DNA of 64,000 nt, taken from positions 29,564-93,563 of the forward strand of contig NZ_JACXAI010000009.1 in assembly GCF_014773385.1 (NCBI RefSeq), given 5' to 3'. Source of the stretch: Metabacillus arenae (lineage in GTDB: Bacteria > Bacillota > Bacilli > Bacillales > Bacillaceae). Positions 35,919 to 44,962 of this stretch are shown here, piece by piece; the stretch's first letter is position 1, and the number at the start of each line of letters is the position of its first letter. The position numbers were made by a program, and so were the translations under genes. A model generated the notes under the pieces. It saw nothing but the letters and a program-made list of their open reading frames with translations. It had not been told where the DNA came from and did not search any database.

Positions 35919-36413
35919 TCAAGTATTCTTAAGCTTTTCGTTTTTTCTAATCTTTTTTAATGCATCCCTTCGCCAAGATTTAACGGCTGATTCTGAAACT
36001 TTTTCGGTGATGGCTATTTCTTTTGGGGTCTTGCCCTCGATTACATAAGAAAGAAACCATTTTTTTTGGTTAATTGTTAATTCAGCTGCTATTGCTTCTA
36101 CCATTTCAATTGATTCTATATTATTTAATGAGCTGTCCTCGCTCCCATATTCGGTTTCTTCTGCTCCGAAGGAATGGTGTTGTTCAAAACGATTCCTTTT
36201 TGTCATTTCATACATTATTTTCCCCTTAATTGTAGAGTATGCGTATCCGGAGAAAGATCCTTTCAAATGATCATATCGCCGATATGCTTCCCATAATGCA
36301 ATCATCCCTATTTGATAGAACTCATCGTGATTTTTGTAAATATGCAGCTTTTTTAAGATATGATAAATCATCGGTTGATAATCACTTAATAATTCTTTAA
36401 ACGTGTTGTTCAT
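35919..36413 (-). CDS. sigma-70 family RNA polymerase sigma factor
   Basis: A 164-residue protein with region 2 at about 25-85 (DEFYQIGMIALWEAYRRYD and AYSTIKGKIMYEMTKRNRF) and region 4 at about 115-160 (GKTPKEIAITEKVSESAVKSWRRDALKKI). The short linker and lack of region 3 place it near ECF-like or SigO/competence-like sigma factors. No anti-sigma gene is adjacent. The start is ATG 36413 after GGATGG. The upstream 36428 start adds five residues only. Its target promoters are unknown. Confidence 0.85.
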   Translation of the reverse strand: MNNTFKELLSDYQPMIYHILKKLHIYKNHDEFYQIGMIALWEAYRRYDHLKGSFSGYAYSTIKGKIMYEMTKRNRFEQHHSFGAEETEYGSEDSSLNNIESIEMVEAIAAELTINQKKWFLSYVIEGKTPKEIAITEKVSESAVKSWRRDALKKIRKNEKLKNT

Positions 36414-36428
36414 TTTCCATCCAAACAA

Positions 36429-36735
36429 AGAACATGTTCTTTCATTTATTCCGCGGTAGCTTTATCTTAAAAAGAAAGAATGGATGAAGTAAAAGTTGGT
36501 TATTGAAGAGATAATTGGAAGAGATCGCTGTAAATTAACAATTTTCTAATTGAAAATCAGATATAACCTATGAGTTTTCCAAAAGTAATCGGGTATTTCT
36601 TTCTTTTTTCAAGCAATTTCACCTCCATTTATTCCCATGGAAAGCCTGCCATATATTTAACAATGAATACTTTTTGGATAAATGTTAACCTAACCTTTGT
36701 ATTTAAAAACCGCATGATAATTACTGGAGGTTTAG
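36429..36735. other. divergent intergenic region, no gene seen
   Basis: About 300 bases between the divergent sigma-factor gene and ykvT. AT-rich; both promoters must lie here. I could not assign a clear -35/-10 pair. Confidence 0.4.
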
Positions 36736-37311
36736 ATGAAAAAGATACTAACGGTTAGTGTGATAACAATGATTTTTTCATTTTTTTCTATAGATAATAT
36801 GATTCATGCCGAAGAAGTATATGAAATAAAAAGAGGGGATACCCTTTGGCTGATTGGCAAAAAACATGGTGTTTCAATGAGAGATATAGAGTCGGTGAAT
36901 CAAATTAGCGGGAATTTTATGTTTAATGGAGAAAAACTAATAATCCCCTCATCACTTTCCGAGCAGGATATGGGTTTGCTTGCTCGCATAGTGCATGCTG
37001 AGGCTAAAGGGGAACCATATAAAGGAAAAGTGGCTGTCGCAACAGTGGTCCTTAATAGGGTAAAGCATGAGCAATTTCCTGATTCAATTGAAGAAGTCAT
37101 TTATCAAGAAAACGCATTTGAACCAGTTGCAAACGGCTCCATTCATGAGCCAGCTGATGAAGCATCAAAAAAAGCTGTTCAAGAAGCATTAGCCTATCAG
37201 ATGGAAGAAAGTGATCTTGTTTACTTCTATAATCCAGATATAGCAACAAGTGACTGGATTTTTTCCAGAGAAGTAACAATGACAATTGGAAATCACGTTT
37301 TTGCAAGATAA
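36736..37311 (+). CDS. ykvT: cell wall hydrolase with LysM and SleB/CwlJ domain (YkvT-like)
   Basis: A 191-residue exported protein. A signal peptide (about 1-25, ending in IHAEE) is followed by one LysM domain (YEIKRGDTLWLIGKKHGV) and a Hydrolase_2 domain at about 75-190. The catalytic Glu is in LARIVHAEAKGEPYKGKVAVA. B. subtilis YkvT has the same domain content and position. It likely cleaves cortex or vegetative peptidoglycan. CTGGAGG precedes the ATG; a terminator follows. Confidence 0.88.
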   Translation: MKKILTVSVITMIFSFFSIDNMIHAEEVYEIKRGDTLWLIGKKHGVSMRDIESVNQISGNFMFNGEKLIIPSSLSEQDMGLLARIVHAEAKGEPYKGKVAVATVVLNRVKHEQFPDSIEEVIYQENAFEPVANGSIHEPADEASKKAVQEALAYQMEESDLVYFYNPDIATSDWIFSREVTMTIGNHVFAR

Positions 37312-37329
37312 TTCTATATCTCTTGAAAT

Positions 37330-37361
37330 GGTCAGACTTTCTTAAAAGTCTGGCCTTTTTT
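37330..37361 (+). terminator. terminator of ykvT
   Basis: GGTCAGACTTT (37330-37340) pairs with AAAGTCTGGCC (37345-37355), one internal mismatch, then TTTTTT. Confidence 0.9.
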
Positions 37362-37433
37362 AATTAAAAAAATAAATTGTTAATTTGTTAAAGAGTTATA
37401 TAAATTTCCATCTACAGGCTGCACCTCCCCTTA

Positions 37434-37605
37434 GGTCACAAGTAAATCCGGCCGAGAATGTTAATTAAAGGATTAACGTGATAAAGAATGGTATCATTGT
37501 CCAGGGCAGGCAGACTGGACCTGAGAAGGTTAAAGAACAACCTTCTCGGGCGGATTGCCTTAAGGTTGTCGCCACTAGCGCTCTGTGCTTTACGTTCAAG
37601 TGCCG
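37434..37605. repeat. dispersed hairpin repeat, copy 2 (rearranged)
   Basis: The leader (37461-37504, ending ATCATTGTCCAG) differs from that at 11610-11653 at only a few of 44 positions. The core GAGAAGGTTAAAGAACAACCTTCTC (37523-37547) forms a nine-base stem. A piece of left arm (AGGTCACAAGTAAATCCGG, 37434-37452) lies before the leader, not after it, so this copy is rearranged or nested. The outer GC-rich arms are decayed. Confidence 0.82.
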
Positions 37606-37799
37606 CCTCTTTCTTCTCACCTCAAAGGATACAATCATTCTCGTTAGATAAGTTCTTTTTCAAGAACAAAGTTTCCGAAAACAACCGACTTTATAGAGGT
37701 TATAGACCTCTTTTCTTTTTTTCCTTGAGAAAAAGAAAATAATTGGGAAGGCTTGTTCATATGATTAGAGGAGATCATAAATGGACAAGGGGAGACATC

Positions 37800-39137
37800 A
37801 TGAATTCTTTTTACAGAAGTACATTATTGCTTACGATTGCAGCATTTATAAGTGAATGTATTGAATTCATTATTAATATCATTCTTGCAAGAGAACTTGG
37901 GGAGCATGGAATGGGTTTATATATGTCGATTTTGCCAATTATTTTTTTCGTAGTGGTAATTGCAAGCATAGAAATGCCGATTTCTATTTCAAAATATATT
38001 GCTGAAAAGGATGAGAAGTATCATCACAGTATGTTACAGCATGCAACTTCATTTACGATTAAATTAACGTTCGTTTTTATTTTACTAGGCTTTCTAGTCG
38101 TTCCATTCATTCCTGTTTTTTCAGATTATCATCCTTTTGTGAGATGGCTTGTCCTCCTGCTTATCCCGATTATTTCCTTTTCTTCAATTGCCAGAGGCTA
38201 TTTTATGGGCGTACAAGGAATGGGGAAGATTGCGACCTCCAATTTTTTAAGAAAAGCGGTGCAATTACTAGTCCTTTTTAGTCTATATCAATGGATCCAT
38301 TTTGATATGGAAACCTCCTTGCTTGTTGCCATAAGTACATTAATTGCTAGCGAGTTCATTGTATGTACCTATTTATTTAGCCACTATTTGCTGCAGATAA
38401 GAGCGATAAGGAGCAAGCATGCTGTCTCATTGTCTGCTAAAGAAGTTAGAAAAAGTCTATTGTCCGTATCTTTACCTACTACAGGATTACGAATTTTCAA
38501 TTCTCTAACAAACGCTGTGCAGCCATTCCTAGTAAAAGCTGCGTTAATCTCCGCAGGTGTGTCAAGTGTGGCAGCAGTAGAACACTATGGAATGCTAGCT
38601 GGTGTAGCTTTAACAATTGGTTTTTTTCCAGCTTTTATCGCACATTCACTAATGGTAGCCTTAATTCCGAATGTATCAGAAGCCTTTGCTAAGAAGGATT
38701 TTGTTCAACTTCAAAAATTACTTCAACAAGCAATGTGGATTACGTTTATTTATGGGATACCCGCGGTATATTTGATCTTTCATTTTGCCCATCCGCTAAC
38801 AGAAATGTTCTTTCAATCCTCTTCTGCTGCCTTCTATTTGCAAATGCTGTGGCCTTACTTTTTGTTTCACTTTTTTGTGATTCCAATGCAAGCTTACTTG
38901 ATCGGACTTGGCCTTGTTAAAGATGCTTTTTACCACACTGTGTGGTCACATATCATTTCATTTGCCATGATGTACTTTCTTGGCTCAATGGAGCATTTTC
39001 AAATGACAGGCATCATTTTAGGAATGAATACAGGGATCGTCCTCTTAACATTGATGCACTATTTTACAATTTGTAAGCGGATTGGCTTGTCTGTTTTCTT
39101 ATTCAAAAATCAAGATCAGTCAATAAATAAAATATAA
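37800..39137 (+). CDS. ykvU: MATE/SpoVB-like polysaccharide flippase family protein (YkvU)
   Basis: A 445-residue membrane protein with about twelve to fourteen helices, of the MOP (SpoVB/MurJ) superfamily. B. subtilis YkvU has the same length. The N-terminal ECIEFIINIILARELGEHGMG is typical of the SpoVB group. It may move a lipid-linked precursor in spore formation. ATG 37800 follows AAGGGGAG; the 37743 start is rejected for lack of ribosome site. Next in order is stoA, as in B. subtilis, apart from insertions. Confidence 0.88.
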   Translation: MNSFYRSTLLLTIAAFISECIEFIINIILARELGEHGMGLYMSILPIIFFVVVIASIEMPISISKYIAEKDEKYHHSMLQHATSFTIKLTFVFILLGFLVVPFIPVFSDYHPFVRWLVLLLIPIISFSSIARGYFMGVQGMGKIATSNFLRKAVQLLVLFSLYQWIHFDMETSLLVAISTLIASEFIVCTYLFSHYLLQIRAIRSKHAVSLSAKEVRKSLLSVSLPTTGLRIFNSLTNAVQPFLVKAALISAGVSSVAAVEHYGMLAGVALTIGFFPAFIAHSLMVALIPNVSEAFAKKDFVQLQKLLQQAMWITFIYGIPAVYLIFHFAHPLTEMFFQSSSAAFYLQMLWPYFLFHFFVIPMQAYLIGLGLVKDAFYHTVWSHIISFAMMYFLGSMEHFQMTGIILGMNTGIVLLTLMHYFTICKRIGLSVFLFKNQDQSINKI

Positions 39138-39797
39138 AGCAGGAAGAGTTATTTTCGGAAAAGTGGATTAGGATTTCGTAAAGAAGTAGAAAAGAAGAGG
39201 GAATGAAGAAAAAGCTAAACAAAATTTTACGTGAATTTGATAAAGATTCAATAAAAAAGAAAAGGACAATTTATTTTACGCAAAGGGTGGCATTACTTAC
39301 ATAAGTATGCTACCCTTTTTCTATTCAAGAATTGCGGAGGTAAAGGATCAGTTCGTAGTATCAAGAATATCCCTTTTATGAGATAGATATTGTGGTTAGG
39401 AAATGCATAAATTTGGTGATTGAAATGAAGTGAGAAAGTGATGAATACTTGAATAAAACCGTTCATTGTAAAGAGGGCCCTTTCTATTTTCAAAAAGTCA
39501 AATCATTATCTTTGACTTTTCAGCAGGTCCTTCCATAAAATGATATTTGTAGTTGCCTGGTTGGGAAAAGGGGTTAGATCGAAAAAGCTGTCTCTAAATA
39601 TTCTCTTCATTTCTTTAGCTATGAAAATATATGACTATTCTTTTAAAAAACCTATAAACATATTGTCGACCTAAAAAAAGCAATCGGTGATTCACCAATC
39701 CCACCTCAAATGATACTTTAACTCTCGAAGTGACAGAATTTTTAATCATTCGCAACATTGCAGTGAAAACAACTATTTTACAAAAGGAGGAAGAATT
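39138..39797. other. 660-base gap, one terminator, no gene supported
   Basis: A strong stem-loop AAAGGGT-GCAT-ACTT with its complement (39282-39318) and a following T-run is the only clear element. A 33-codon frame at 39203 has its ribosome site too close to the ATG to be convincing. The rest is AT-rich with no motif found. Confidence 0.45.
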
Positions 39798-40178
39798 GTG
39801 GCATTATATATTCTCCCTTTAATCTTAATCAGCTTTTTTGCCTATTTAATTTATGAGCGGTTTATTCCAGTAAAAGGCGTGAAATGTGTGAATATATGTG
39901 AGATGACTGGACATCCAATAGTAGATGTTCGAGATTACAATCATCATGGTGCTTTAACTGTACAAGATTCTTATCATATCCCTTTTGGATACTTGCACAG
40001 ATATTATCCTGAAATCCCCGAGAAGCAGGTTTTTATAGTGGCAGAAAGCTCTCTTGAAAAAAATTTAAGTATCCGCCTTTTAAAAAGAAAAGGCTTTAAA
40101 ATAGCAGGAGTTTATGTAACAAATCAGAAAAAATGCAACCAAAAAAGAGATGTTCTCTGGGATACGTGTAAAATGTGA
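39798..40178 (+). CDS. membrane-anchored rhodanese-like protein without the active-site Cys
   Basis: A 126-residue protein. An N-terminal membrane helix (LYILPLILISFFAYLIYE) precedes a rhodanese fold (residues 25-115). IVDVRDYNHHG and YHIPFGYL are the family's strands and loops. At the usual active-site loop (C-x-S/T-G-x-R-S) the sequence is VAESSLEKNLS, so the Cys is gone; the protein should not transfer sulfur by the normal route. Two cysteines (VKCVNICEM) lie just after the helix. GTG 39798 has AAAGGAGG upstream. A binding or regulatory role at the membrane is the alternative. Confidence 0.75.
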   Translation: MALYILPLILISFFAYLIYERFIPVKGVKCVNICEMTGHPIVDVRDYNHHGALTVQDSYHIPFGYLHRYYPEIPEKQVFIVAESSLEKNLSIRLLKRKGFKIAGVYVTNQKKCNQKRDVLWDTCKM

Positions 40179-40341
40179 AAAGCCGTCTCAGGCCAGCTTT
40201 TGTTCTATAAGAGCAGCCTTCATTTGTAGTTATTGCAAACTAAGAAAAGCATTGATTTATTTATATCTAGGTTATATAAAGTCAACATATAAAAATTGAA
40301 CTGCCCCCTGTCAAGTAGACAGTGGAAATAATAAAAGTGAT

Positions 40342-41220
40342 TTAAGCGGCTTTAGCTCTATATTCCATAGGGCTATGGCCGTTTAATCTTTTTTGGTATC
40401 TTTCATAATTATAAAAATGGATGTACTCATCTATCCCAGTAGTAAGTTCCTCAAATGTCTTATATTTATGTAAATAATACTTCTCACATTTCAGTGTTCC
40501 AAAAAAAGACTCCATTGGTCCATTATCAATACACCGACTTAACTCGTGACATGCTTTGTATCATCTTTGCCGCATCTATCTTACGTTTGAATCCTTTAGA
40601 GGTGTATTGGAATCCACGGTCACTATGGATAAGAGGGTGTTCTCCATTCAATAGTACTGTGGCTTGATCAAGTGTCTTGAATACAAGTTGATTATTATTG
40701 GAGTGTCCTAGAACATAACTTATAATGGATCCGTCATAAAGATCACGAATCGCACTTAAATAAGCCTTTTTCGATTGGCCATACTTAAATTCTGTAACGT
40801 CCGTTACCCATTTTTCATTTGGTTTTTCGGCTGTAAATTCACGATTTAATATATTGTCTGCCACATGTTGAGGTGTAGAGCGTTTATATTGCTTCTTCTT
40901 GACACGAATGACAGAGCGTAATCCAGCCACTTTGATCAACCGATAGATTCTTTTATGATTAAGCTTCTCCTCGAACTTTCTATTCATGTGAAGGGTAATT
41001 TGACGATAACCAAATATGCCATCAACTTTTTCATGGAGAGTTTTCATCTCGTTGATGATTTCTTTATTCAGTATTTCTCTGGGTGAAGGAGTACGATTTA
41101 TCCACTTATAGTATGCCGATCGTGCAATACCGGCAATTTCACATAGTAAACTAATGCTTAAGCCTTCATTCTGGTGAAGCTCTTGAATAGCGATATACTT
41201 ATCCTCAAATCGGATTTGGC
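40342..41220 (-). pseudogene. IS3-family transposase OrfB, frameshifted
   Basis: The DDE integrase domain shows WVTDVTEFKY (first D), IHSDRGFQYTS (second D) and, after a shift, DNGPMESFFGTLK (E). One extra A after MSRV turns the frame to a stop at 40526; in the other frame the protein continues SRCIDNG to HSPMEYRAKAA and ends at 40342. The 5' end overlaps OrfA in the -1 frame at an A-rich site, as in elements that use programmed frameshifting. The in-frame part after the first ATG is 41047-40526. Confidence 0.88.
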
Positions 41221-41898
41221 TTATTTTCGCCTCCTTTCGATCTCCTCTAACTTCTTTAAAAATAAATTCTCTGCACGTAACCGTTCATTTTCTCTTTCTA
41301 ACTTTTTCAACTGTAGGTTGACTTTCTCTTCTGGAGTCAAGCTAGCTTCTTCTTTCTTATTACCACGTTTATCTTTTAGCGCTTCATCTCCACCATCTTC
41401 ATACTTCTTAACCCATTGATAGACTTGTTGATAAGAAACATTATAAGTATTAGCTGCTTCTTGATAATCTTTTCCGTTCCCCAAGCAATCAATTACAATT
41501 TGTATTCGTTCTTCCCAAGTCGTTTTTCTTCCCTTAGTCATAGAGCTCGTCCTTCCTTGTGACGTATCCTTTAAATCTCTATGACTATTATACTTCTTTA
41601 TCCAACCTCTGAGGACAGAAGCATCCGATATTTCATACAATCTAGCAACCTTACGCATAGAATACTTCCCAGACAGACAATCTCTAATGGCAGCTAGCTT
41701 CAATTCCTTAGGATACTTTTTCCAAGTAGAAGACTCTTTTAGACCTTCCAAACCATACTTATCATACTTGTGTTTCCAGTCCAAAATCGTTGAATGGTGC
41801 ACGTTATATTTTGACTCAAGTTCATATGTTGAATATTGATCATCTAATGCCTTTAATATATCGTATTTCTCTTCTGCAGAGTAAGGTCTTTTGGACAT
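41221..41898 (-). CDS. IS3-family transposase OrfA (helix-turn-helix protein)
   Basis: A 225-residue DNA-binding protein with repeated helix-turn-helix units: STYELESKYNVHHSTILDWKHKY (near 18-40) and a copy (YQEAANTYNVSYQQVYQWVKKY, near 145-167). A leucine-zipper-like C-terminus (LQLKKLERENERLRAENLFL) mediates oligomerisation. GGGGGAG precedes the ATG. It ends in a run of A that is a plausible -1 slippage site for OrfAB. Confidence 0.9.
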   Translation of the reverse strand: MSKRPYSAEEKYDILKALDDQYSTYELESKYNVHHSTILDWKHKYDKYGLEGLKESSTWKKYPKELKLAAIRDCLSGKYSMRKVARLYEISDASVLRGWIKKYNSHRDLKDTSQGRTSSMTKGRKTTWEERIQIVIDCLGNGKDYQEAANTYNVSYQQVYQWVKKYEDGGDEALKDKRGNKKEEASLTPEEKVNLQLKKLERENERLRAENLFLKKLEEIERRRK

Positions 41899-42036
41899 AA
41901 TAAATACTCCCCCATAAGCAGCCAGATTTTTATTTTTTAATCTGTCTACCTATAGGGGAGCATATCACCATCCGAAAATTCATAAATCCTTATCTTATGG
42001 GAAGTATAAAAGTTAAATAATGGATAAGGAGAGTGG

Positions 42037-42576
42037 ATGGAGTTGTTTTCAACGATACTGGCAGTTCATCTTTTTTTGTCTGCTTCTTTAGGGTTAAGCG
42101 GATTAAATGCCCCATTAAAGCAGGATCACCAGATGACTGCTCAAACCTCAATTGGGACCGTAGAAAGAGAGTATGCGCCAGAGTTTATTTTGACTACATT
42201 GGATGGTAAAGAAGTGAGGCTCTCTGATTTTAAAGGGAAGAAGGTTATTCTTAATTTTTGGGCATCATGGTGTTCTCCATGTAAATCTGAAATGCCAGTT
42301 ATGCAGCATTTTTATGAAAACCATCACAATAAAATGGAAATTGTTGCAGTGAACCTAACCTCAGCAGAAAGAAATAAGATGAAGATTAAGCAATTTGTTG
42401 GTGAAAATAAGCTAACCTTTCCTGTGTTACTGGATACAATGGGTTCAGTGGGCCATACTTATCAAATTTTAACGATCCCAACTACCTACATGTTAAACGA
42501 AGATGGTAAGATCATTCAGAAATATGTTGGTCCACTTAATGAGGAAATAATGAAGGAATTTATAGATAACGAATGA
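42037..42576 (+). CDS. stoA: extracytoplasmic thiol-disulfide oxidoreductase StoA
   Basis: A 179-residue membrane-anchored TlpA/ResA-like thioredoxin. An N-terminal hydrophobic segment (about 5-24) exports it; the CxxC site is WASWCSPCKSEMP near residue 79; the cis-Pro lies in LTIPTTYML near 150. In B. subtilis StoA reduces proteins needed for spore cortex synthesis and lies between ykvU and zosA, as here apart from the inserted genes. AAGGAGAG precedes the ATG. Confidence 0.88.
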   Translation: MELFSTILAVHLFLSASLGLSGLNAPLKQDHQMTAQTSIGTVEREYAPEFILTTLDGKEVRLSDFKGKKVILNFWASWCSPCKSEMPVMQHFYENHHNKMEIVAVNLTSAERNKMKIKQFVGENKLTFPVLLDTMGSVGHTYQILTIPTTYMLNEDGKIIQKYVGPLNEEIMKEFIDNE

Positions 42577-42783
42577 TTTTTAAGAACCCACGTATAAAGA
42601 TGCTGAGTTTTTTGCTTACGTTTTAAGCTGCAGAAAATAACTCTGCAATCAAATCTAACAAGAGAAGAATTTTCCAATAAGAACATCTACAATAAATAGG
42701 AATATGATAAAGGAAGTTTTAGTTAACCCGTTTATTAAATACATAAAAAGGGGATTTCATAATTAAAGTAAAATAGATTTTAA

Positions 42784-42858
42784 TTATAATTATTATTATT
42801 TACTAATTATAATAATTTTTATTTGAAAATAATCATATTTTTGTTATAATAATGATAA
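42784..42858 (+). promoter_or_regulatory. cluster of PerR/Fur-type boxes and promoter before the P1B ATPase gene
   Basis: Three matches to the PerR box TTATAATNATTATAA: 42784-42798 (TTATAATTATTATTA, one mismatch), 42807-42821 (two mismatches) and 42844-42858 (TTATAATAATGATAA, one mismatch). A sigma-A promoter TTGAAA (42823-42828) with a 16-base spacer and TATAAT (42845-42850) overlaps the third box. Known PerR control of zosA/pfeT in B. subtilis supports the reading. The wide A/T composition raises chance matches, but three together over a promoter are unlikely. Confidence 0.78.
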
Positions 42859-42881
42859 ATCACTAAATACAAGATATTATT

Positions 42882-42898
42882 GCTGCCGACAAGGCAGC
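42882..42898 (+). terminator. short stem-loop in the leader of the P1B ATPase gene
   Basis: GCTGCC-GACAA-GGCAGC followed by TTTTG lies about 32 bases after the -10 element and 58 before the start codon. It could attenuate transcription or stabilise the leader. Confidence 0.4.
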
Positions 42899-42955
42899 TT
42901 TTGATGTTCTTAGACGGAAATGAATTTGATTACTATTCTCAGTTAGAGGTGATAA

Positions 42956-44884
42956 ATGGTGGAAGCTAAAGTAAACACAACTATTCAGCATACAAGTAAT
43001 AACGAAGAACCATCAATATTTAAAAAATGGAAGGAGCATGGTGAATTAATTGCCGCCTTGCTTTCCGGAATTCTCATTTTTATAGCTTGGTATACAGGAA
43101 GAGATGCAGAATCTTTCCTATCAATCTCTTTATTTGTTCTTGCATTTGTTATTGGTGGATTTGCAAAAGCGAAGGAAGGTATCGAGGAGACGATTGCAGA
43201 GAAAACATTAAATGTTGAGCTTCTTATGATTTTTGCGGCAATTGGTTCAGCGATCATCGGATATTGGATGGAAGGCGCTATCCTAATTTTTATTTTTGCA
43301 CTCAGCGGGGCGCTGGAAACCTATACCTTAAACAAAAGTCAGCGGGATTTATCAGCTTTAATGGAAATACAGCCTGAAGAAGCAGTCTTGCTAGTTAATG
43401 GAAAAGAACAGCGAGTTCATGTTTCACGGTTGAAAATTGATGATTTAATAGTTGTAAAACCAGGGGAAAGACTCCCAGCTGATGGTGAGGTGGAGAATGG
43501 AGAGACAACGATTGATCAGGCCGCTATTACTGGTGAATCCATCCCGGTATCAAAGGCATTAGGTGATGAGGTGTTTGCCGGGACAGTGAATGTGAATGGG
43601 GCTATAACGGTTAAAGTAACAAAAACAAGTGATCAGTCTTTATTTCAAAAGATATTATCCCTAGTGCAAAGTGCACAATCCGAGAAATCCCCATCACAGC
43701 AATTTGTTGAGAAATTTGAAGGAACCTATGTGAAAGCTGTGCTTATTGCTGTTGGTGTAATGATGTTTTTGCCGCACTTTTTACTTGGGTGGAGCTGGTC
43801 TGAGACATTTTATCGGGCGATGGTCCTTATGGTAGTCGCATCCCCATGTGCTCTAGTTGCTTCAATTATGCCAGCGACCCTCTCTGCTATCTCAAATGGT
43901 GCACGCAGCGGTTTGCTTTTTAAAGGTGGTATCCACCTTGAACGATTAAGTAAAACCAAAGTGGTGGCTTTTGATAAAACAGGTACCTTAACAAAAGGGG
44001 AACCTGCCGTTACAGATGTTTTCATTCGGGAAGATTTGCAGGATGAAGATTTTTATCAAACGGTCTTATCAATTGAAAAACAATCAAATCATCCTTTGGC
44101 GAAGGCAATAGTCGATTATCTTCAAAAAAAATATCCTTCAATGTCGTCTGAATGGCTTACTGTTTATGAAGAGTCAGGCAATGGAATGAAGGCATGGAAA
44201 GCAGAAAGCGAATGGTTGATTGGAAAAGCTGATTTTGTAGGAAAAGAACTTGCACACAAGTTTCATAATGGCGCGTATAAACAGTTGTCAGAGCAAGGAA
44301 AAACGATTGTTTATGTGAAGGATCAACACGGCATTGCAGGTATGATCGGGCTAAAAGATGTTCTTCGTAGGGAAACCTCTGAAGCCATCAATAAGCTAAA
44401 ATCAGCCGGTATTCATACAGTGATGTTAACAGGTGACAGTGAAACGACAGCAAAGGCTATTGCGAAAGAATCAAAAGTCGACACATATATAGCTGAATGC
44501 TTGCCTGAAGATAAAGTAAATCAATTAAAAAAGCTTGAAAAAGAATATGGCAAAGTAGCAATGATTGGAGACGGAATTAATGATGCCCCGGCACTTGCTA
44601 CAGCAGATACCGGTGTGGCAATGGGGGAAGGAACAGATGTTGCTTTAGAGACAGCTGACATTGTTTTAATGAAAAATGACTTGTCCAAAATGATTGAAGC
44701 CATTGATCTTTCAAAAAAAATGAATCGGATCGTAAAACAAAATATCATCTTTTCTATGGGGATGATTGCAATCCTTATATGCTCAAATTTCCTGCAGGTT
44801 CTTGACCTGCCTCTTGGTGTAATCGGTCATGAAGGCAGCACGATCCTCGTTATTCTGAATGGTCTAAGACTTTTAAAAACTTAA
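42956..44884 (+). CDS. zosA: P1B-type metal-exporting ATPase (ZosA/PfeT-like)
   Basis: A 642-residue P-type ATPase without an N-terminal metal-binding domain, about eight membrane helices. The ion-binding helix has the SPC motif in VVASPCALVAS; the phosphorylation loop is DKTGTLTKG near 342; HP is in KQSNHPLAKA; the hinge GDGINDAPALA is near 540. The C-terminal helix 8 has the HEGST motif found in the P1B-4 class. In B. subtilis the orthologue is an Fe(II) exporter called PfeT (formerly ZosA). GAGGTGATAA precedes the ATG. PerR boxes upstream fit peroxide-stress induction. A strong terminator follows. Confidence 0.9.
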   Translation: MVEAKVNTTIQHTSNNEEPSIFKKWKEHGELIAALLSGILIFIAWYTGRDAESFLSISLFVLAFVIGGFAKAKEGIEETIAEKTLNVELLMIFAAIGSAIIGYWMEGAILIFIFALSGALETYTLNKSQRDLSALMEIQPEEAVLLVNGKEQRVHVSRLKIDDLIVVKPGERLPADGEVENGETTIDQAAITGESIPVSKALGDEVFAGTVNVNGAITVKVTKTSDQSLFQKILSLVQSAQSEKSPSQQFVEKFEGTYVKAVLIAVGVMMFLPHFLLGWSWSETFYRAMVLMVVASPCALVASIMPATLSAISNGARSGLLFKGGIHLERLSKTKVVAFDKTGTLTKGEPAVTDVFIREDLQDEDFYQTVLSIEKQSNHPLAKAIVDYLQKKYPSMSSEWLTVYEESGNGMKAWKAESEWLIGKADFVGKELAHKFHNGAYKQLSEQGKTIVYVKDQHGIAGMIGLKDVLRRETSEAINKLKSAGIHTVMLTGDSETTAKAIAKESKVDTYIAECLPEDKVNQLKKLEKEYGKVAMIGDGINDAPALATADTGVAMGEGTDVALETADIVLMKNDLSKMIEAIDLSKKMNRIVKQNIIFSMGMIAILICSNFLQVLDLPLGVIGHEGSTILVILNGLRLLKT

Positions 44885-44914
44885 AGTAAAACTCTGATCA
44901 ATGGAGGATATATC

Positions 44915-44954
44915 AAAAAAACGTTAGGGTAGATTATCATCTTAACGTTTTTTT
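44915..44954 (+). terminator. terminator of the P1B ATPase gene
   Basis: AAAAAAACGTTA (from 44915) pairs with TAACGTTTTTTT (44943-44954), with a T-run in its own arm; bidirectional in appearance. Confidence 0.88.
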
Positions 44955-44962
44955 ACTGCAGA

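Larger units (their letters stand above)
40297..41967 (-). mobile_element. IS3-family insertion sequence (IS150-like), inactivated
   Basis: About 1.67 kb bounded by imperfect inverted ends: TGAACTGCCCCCTGTCAAGT on the left and, read inward from 41967, TGATATGCTCCCCTATAGGT; both then continue AGACAG. The usual two frames are on the minus strand. OrfA is intact, but OrfB carries a one-base frameshift. No convincing target duplication was seen, so one end may be slightly misplaced or the insertion old. It separates the rhodanese-like gene from stoA. Confidence 0.87.

Noticed and set aside
36570..36758. 62-residue plus-strand frame upstream of ykvT
   Set aside because: No ribosome site, overlaps the ykvT start, composition like AT-rich spacer.
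39203..39304. 33-codon lysine-rich frame after ykvU
   Set aside because: The purine-rich site ends one or two bases before the ATG and the end lies inside a terminator hairpin.
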